This document shows, piece by piece, positions 4,516-7,232 of a stretch of 7,232 bases of DNA. The translations under genes were made by a program, and so were the position numbers. Source of the stretch: DASZXJ01 sp035545895 (lineage in GTDB: Bacteria > Planctomycetota > Phycisphaerae > Tepidisphaerales > Tepidisphaeraceae); the NCBI GenBank assembly GCA_035545895.1, contig DASZXJ010000076.1:1-7232 (forward strand), in the 5' to 3' direction. The notes beneath the pieces are model-generated. The model was not told the DNA's origin and searched no databases. It worked only from the letters and a program-made list of their open reading frames with translations. Positions within the stretch are counted from its first letter, which is position 1, and every line of letters begins with the position of its first letter.

Positions 4516-5625
4516 ATGCACGCTACTCTCGATTCTGCCGGTCCGATCAAAGGAAAGTCCATCATTGCCTCCAATCAAGGCGAAGACACGGGGTCCATGG
4601 CCAAGGCGCTGCTCATGGGCATCGACCTGGGCACGTCCCGCAGTTCCATCGTCTCCATGCACGGCGCGCGAAAGACGGTCGATAGCTATGTCGGCTGGCC
4701 CAAGGACGCCGTCAGCCGCAAGCATCTCAAAACGGACATTATTTACGGTCGCGCGGCCCTGGATAACCGATTGGCGCTCAACCTCTATCGCCCGCTCGAA
4801 AAAGGCGTGATCAAAGGCTCCGGCGAAACCAATTGCGATGACGAACAAAAAAACCTCGAAGCCGCCAAACTGCTCCTGAAACACCTGGTCGATAACATCG
4901 AGCCCGGTCGTGATGAAGTGCTCTACGGCGTAGTCGGCGTGCCTTCCCGCGCTACAGTCAAGAACAAGCAGGCGATCATCTCCATCGCCCGCGAAGTGCT
5001 CGACTCGGTGATGCTTGTCTCCGAACCGTTCTCAGTGGCTTATGGCCTTGAACGCATGAGCGATGTGCTGGTCGTTGACATCGGCGCGGGCACGACCGAC
5101 CTCTGCCGCATGCACGGCACGGTTCCATCGGATGAAGATGAAATCAGCTACACCATTGCCGGCGACGCGATCGACCAAAAGCTGTTTGAGCTGATCCAAA
5201 AGCGATACCCGCAGGCTCAGATCACCGTCAACATGTGCAAGCAGTTGAAGGAAAAATATGGCTTTGTGTCCGAGATCAAGGACAAGATCGAAGCCGTGCT
5301 GCCGGTCAACGGCAAGCCGGTTTTGCACGATGTGACCAGCGAAATTCGCGAAGCCTGCATGATTTTGGTCCCGCCGATCCTCGAAGGAATCCACAAGCTG
5401 GTTGCCAGCTTTAATCCTGAGTTCCAGGAAAAGCTTCGCCACAATATCGTTCTCTCCGGCGGCGGGGGTCAGATGGACGGCCTGAACAAGGCCATCGAAG
5501 ACGGCATGGCCAGCATCGGCGGCGGCAAAGTGGTGGTCGTCGAAGAACCGCTCTACGCCGGCGCCATCGGCGCGCTCCAGCTTGCGATGGATATGCCCGC
5601 CGAATACTGGCAGCAACTGCGGTAA
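4516..5625 (+). CDS. MamK-like bacterial actin (filament-forming ATPase)
   Basis: The 369-residue protein has all the actin-fold nucleotide motifs: phosphate-1 GIDLGTSRSS (35-44), connect-1 region GVPSRATVKNKQ (141-152), SEPFSVAYG (169-177), phosphate-2 VVDIGAGTTDL (186-196) and the adenosine loop SGGGGQMDGL (314-323). Several stretches follow MamK rather than MreB: YVGWPKDAVSRK, YRPLEKGVIK, the CRMHGTVP segment, NPEFQ, and the C-terminal PAEYWQQL. E170 and D188 have the same 18-residue separation as the catalytic Glu and Asp of Magnetospirillum MamK. ATG 4516 is supported by AGGAG 7 nt upstream. It adds about 27 polar residues before the MAKALLMGIDLG start that would align with other actins. 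The product should form cytoplasmic ATP-dependent filaments. No magnetosome gene is seen nearby, so the cargo is unknown. Confidence 0.92.
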   Translation: MHATLDSAGPIKGKSIIASNQGEDTGSMAKALLMGIDLGTSRSSIVSMHGARKTVDSYVGWPKDAVSRKHLKTDIIYGRAALDNRLALNLYRPLEKGVIKGSGETNCDDEQKNLEAAKLLLKHLVDNIEPGRDEVLYGVVGVPSRATVKNKQAIISIAREVLDSVMLVSEPFSVAYGLERMSDVLVVDIGAGTTDLCRMHGTVPSDEDEISYTIAGDAIDQKLFELIQKRYPQAQITVNMCKQLKEKYGFVSEIKDKIEAVLPVNGKPVLHDVTSEIREACMILVPPILEGIHKLVASFNPEFQEKLRHNIVLSGGGGQMDGLNKAIEDGMASIGGGKVVVVEEPLYAGAIGALQLAMDMPAEYWQQLR

Positions 5626-5652
5626 TCACGAATAAAGCAATTGAAAATCCAG

Positions 5653-5694
5653 ACCCGGCGCCGTCATGCGGCGCCGGGTTTTTTATTTTTTTTT
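5653..5694 (+). terminator. strong intrinsic terminator after the actin gene
   Basis: ACCCGGCGCC (5653-5662) pairs perfectly with GGCGCCGGGT (5670-5679) around a 7-nt loop, giving a 10-bp GC-rich stem. It is followed by a T-rich run of about 14 nt broken by one A. It ends the 3703-5625 transcription unit. Confidence 0.95.
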
Positions 5695-5777
5695 GCCAAT
5701 GATGCGCCATTTGCCAGATATGCGCTGCTCCGCACCCGCCCGGATGCAAGAAACTGACGGATGTTAAGGTATGGAGC

Positions 5778-5860
5778 ACTGGTGCATTTTCAAATGTGAC
5801 CCGGGCTTTCAGCCCGTGCGCATGGGCTGAAAGCCCATGTCACGTTCAAATTGCACCAGT
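5778..5860. repeat. 83-nt imperfect inverted repeat (REPIN/MITE-like)
   Basis: The ends ACTGGTGCA and TGCACCAGT are perfect inverted repeats, and the arms stay complementary with few mismatches for about 40 nt each. Each arm also folds on itself: CGGGCT-TTC-AGCCCG at 5802-5816 and CATGGGCT-GAA-AGCCCATG at 5821-5839. This arrangement of two hairpins facing each other is that of a REPIN, a paired REP element mobilised in other bacteria by a RAYT transposase. It encodes no protein and sits between a terminator and the DUF1259 gene. Confidence 0.8.
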
Positions 5861-5936
5861 ACCTGGCATGGCGAATTCGGTAGCCTCCTATGCAATCCTG
5901 CCTCGCATGTGTATCGTGCCTTAAAAGGACCTATCT

Positions 5937-6851
5937 ATGCGAAACTTCATCGGCGCCTTCGCGTTTGTGATTCTTTGTTCTGCCGTACAGCCAACGCTTC
6001 TCGCGCAATCGGCCACATTTGATATCGACCGGCTTGAGCGATTGGCGGGCGTGAAAGCCGTGTTGGACACAAAGGAAAGCGCGATGAACGTAACTCTGCC
6101 GCGTAACGATCTGAAAGTGATCGCCAACGGCGTGCGGCTGACCCCGGCCAACGGACTGACCTGCTGGGCGACTTTTAAGGTCCTGTATAAAGACCAGTAT
6201 GTGGTCATCGGCGATCAGATTCTCACCGAGGACCAGGTCAATCCGGTCATGAGCGTGGCGCTGGATAATGGTTTGGAAGTGACCGCGCTGCATAACGAGT
6301 TCGCCGGCGACTCGCCTAGGGTGATGGTGATGCGCATCGGCGGCACGGGGCCTTTGAATCAACTGACACCCGCGGTCGCAAAAGTCTTCACGAAGATCGG
6401 AGAAACTTCCGGCGGCAAGGATGAGATGCCGAAAGCCGACATTGACCCGGCCAAGACCACGCTTAATCCAACGATCATCGATTCGATTCTCGATGGCAAA
6501 GGCAAACTGGCCCAGGGGGTTTACAAAATCACACTCGGAAATATCCAGTCGAAGATGACCGATGCATCGGGCATGTCGATGCGCAGCAGCACCTGGGCGG
6601 AATTTGTGGGCAGCGATGAACAGGCGGCGATCGACGGCGATTTTGCGCTGCATGAAAAGGATGTTCAAAAGATGCTCAAAGCCCTTCTCAACGATGGGTT
6701 CCAGATTGTCTCCATCCACAACCAAACGATGGGCGAAGAACCAGGAATCGTTTCCATCCGTTACTGGAAAATTGGTTCGACGGCGAATCTCGCCAAAGAA
6801 CTAAAGAAAGTGCTGGAAACGCAGAAGACAACAGCGACCGATCGCCCATGA
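5937..6851 (+). CDS. secreted DUF1259 (LppY/LpqO-type) protein with two internal repeats
   Basis: This 304-residue protein begins with a Sec-type signal peptide (MRNFIGAFAFVILC... with likely cleavage after A23, LLA-QS). The Cys at 14 lacks a good lipobox. Two DUF1259 units follow. Unit 1 (about 28-155) contains VIGDQILTEDQV...GLEVTALHNEFAG. Unit 2 (about 178-295) contains GVYKITLG, STWAEFVGSD, IDGDFALHEKDV and QIVSIHNQTMGEEPGIVSIRYW. The family is known from Mycobacterium and Streptomyces as LppY/LpqO and has no established reaction. I recall HNHM as its usual motif; here the second His is replaced (HNEF, HNQT). ATG 5937 has AAGGA 7 nt upstream. It stands alone after a strong terminator, so it is probably transcribed separately. 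I could not find a convincing promoter between the inverted repeat and the gene. Confidence 0.87.
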   Translation: MRNFIGAFAFVILCSAVQPTLLAQSATFDIDRLERLAGVKAVLDTKESAMNVTLPRNDLKVIANGVRLTPANGLTCWATFKVLYKDQYVVIGDQILTEDQVNPVMSVALDNGLEVTALHNEFAGDSPRVMVMRIGGTGPLNQLTPAVAKVFTKIGETSGGKDEMPKADIDPAKTTLNPTIIDSILDGKGKLAQGVYKITLGNIQSKMTDASGMSMRSSTWAEFVGSDEQAAIDGDFALHEKDVQKMLKALLNDGFQIVSIHNQTMGEEPGIVSIRYWKIGSTANLAKELKKVLETQKTTATDRP

Positions 6852-6900
6852 GGTTCTTTGGGAAAAAGGAATTCAAGTTTGCGGGAAACCGCCCCAATCC

Positions 6901-6923
6901 CCGCCGACACCGTCGGCGGCTTT
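6901..6923 (+). terminator. candidate weak terminator after the DUF1259 gene
   Basis: CCGCCGAC (6901-6908) and GTCGGCGG (6912-6919) form a perfect 8-bp stem with a 3-nt loop. Only CTTT follows, so termination would be inefficient. It lies 50 nt after the stop codon. Confidence 0.5.
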
Positions 6924-7173
6924 ACACGGTGGATTGTCACTGCGGAAACGCGCGGATGCGCGAAGATTTGGCGCATTTCATCGACCAATCCGCTTGTCCG
7001 ACTCGTCACATAGCGCGCAATTCCGTGCAGTTTCATGGAGCCTACAGACAAGAATTTGATCCACAGATTTCACAGATGACACAGATTAGGAAAATGAAGG
7101 GGGAAAAAGAGGATCGGTTGAAAGATCGTGGGACTTGAATTGTGGAGTGAAATTCATCTCCAGTTGATCCGGT
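6924..7173. other. intergenic region without a supported gene
   Basis: Open frames exist on both strands here (for example 6848-7138 plus), but their products are Arg/His-rich, lack recognisable domains and run through a tandem repeat. I see no convincing ribosome-binding site or promoter. The stretch is best read as non-coding, with the 9-bp tandem repeat as its only marked structure. Confidence 0.5.
7062..7088. repeat. three 9-bp tandem units, CACAGATNN
   Basis: CACAGATTT, CACAGATGA and CACAGATTA follow each other without gaps, preceded by TTTGATC. I recall very similar TTTGATCCACAGATT-type sequences scattered between genes of Planctomycetes and Verrucomicrobia. That supports the taxonomic guess but has no assigned function. 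Confidence 0.7.
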
Positions 7174-7207
7174 CCCCGGGCAAAGCCCGGGGCTTTAGCC
7201 CCGGGGC
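7174..7207. repeat. GC-rich nested hairpin repeat at right edge
   Basis: CCCCGGGC-AAA-GCCCGGGG (7174-7192) is a perfect 8-bp stem. Its right arm can pair instead with the following GCCCCGG across TTTA (7187-7204), so two mutually exclusive hairpins are possible. The TTTAGCCCC core recurs in inverted form at the left edge of the window, suggesting one dispersed repeat family. Confidence 0.65.
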
Positions 7208-7232
7208 TGTGGGCATTTCGGATTGCGGATTT

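Noticed and set aside
5032..5616. Minus-strand 194-codon frame opposite the actin gene
   Set aside because: It is a shadow of the actin reading frame with His/Asp-rich composition and no independent support.
5931..6725. Minus-strand 264-codon frame
   Set aside because: It lies entirely opposite the DUF1259 gene, which has a signal peptide, ribosome-binding site and family motifs; the minus frame has none.
7062..7088. Start of a CRISPR array
   Set aside because: Units are only 9 bp with no spacers; this is a short tandem repeat.
6848..7138. Plus-strand 96-codon frame overlapping the DUF1259 stop by ATGA
   Set aside because: The ATGA overlap is tempting, but the product is basic with no domain, crosses the hairpin at 6901 and ends in the CACAGAT repeat.

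Overview
The window looks like a piece of a Planctomycetes chromosome, perhaps from the Phycisphaerae. This rests on the style of the integrase catalytic domain, the DUF1778/GNAT and HigBA modules, the hairpin repeats built on GGGCTTT(C)AGCCC, and the CACAGATTT-type tandem repeat. No database search was possible, so the taxon is an inference. I see no phage structural genes, rRNA or CRISPR.

Left part (1-3576) reads as a decayed integrative or accessory region beside a tRNA gene. A hairpin repeat is followed by an elongator-type tRNA-Met(CAT). A tyrosine recombinase catalytic domain on the minus strand comes next; it keeps all its catalytic residues but has lost its N-terminal half. It abuts, head to head, the 3' remnant of a plus-strand two-helix membrane protein that has also lost its 5' end. 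Then come a complete toxin-first HigBA operon behind a strong promoter with two matching operator palindromes, a small excisionase-type HTH gene on the minus strand, a complete TacA/TacT-type (DUF1778-GNAT) toxin-antitoxin operon, and a small unrecognised minus-strand gene converging on tacT.

Middle part (3703-5694) is a two-gene unit ending in a strong intrinsic terminator. The first gene encodes an unrecognised protein with a short N-terminal region resembling the GspF N-terminal repeat, followed by long Ala-rich helices. The second encodes a bacterial actin that resembles MamK, the magnetosome filament protein, across its whole length. No other magnetosome gene is visible here. A MamK-type filament with a dedicated helical partner outside a magnetosome cluster is the most interesting item in the window.

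Right part (5695-7232) holds an 83-nt inverted-repeat element (REPIN-like), a secreted DUF1259 (LppY/LpqO-type) protein made of two repeats, a weak hairpin terminator, and about 300 nt of apparently non-coding DNA with a 3x9-bp tandem repeat and a GC-rich hairpin at the edge.
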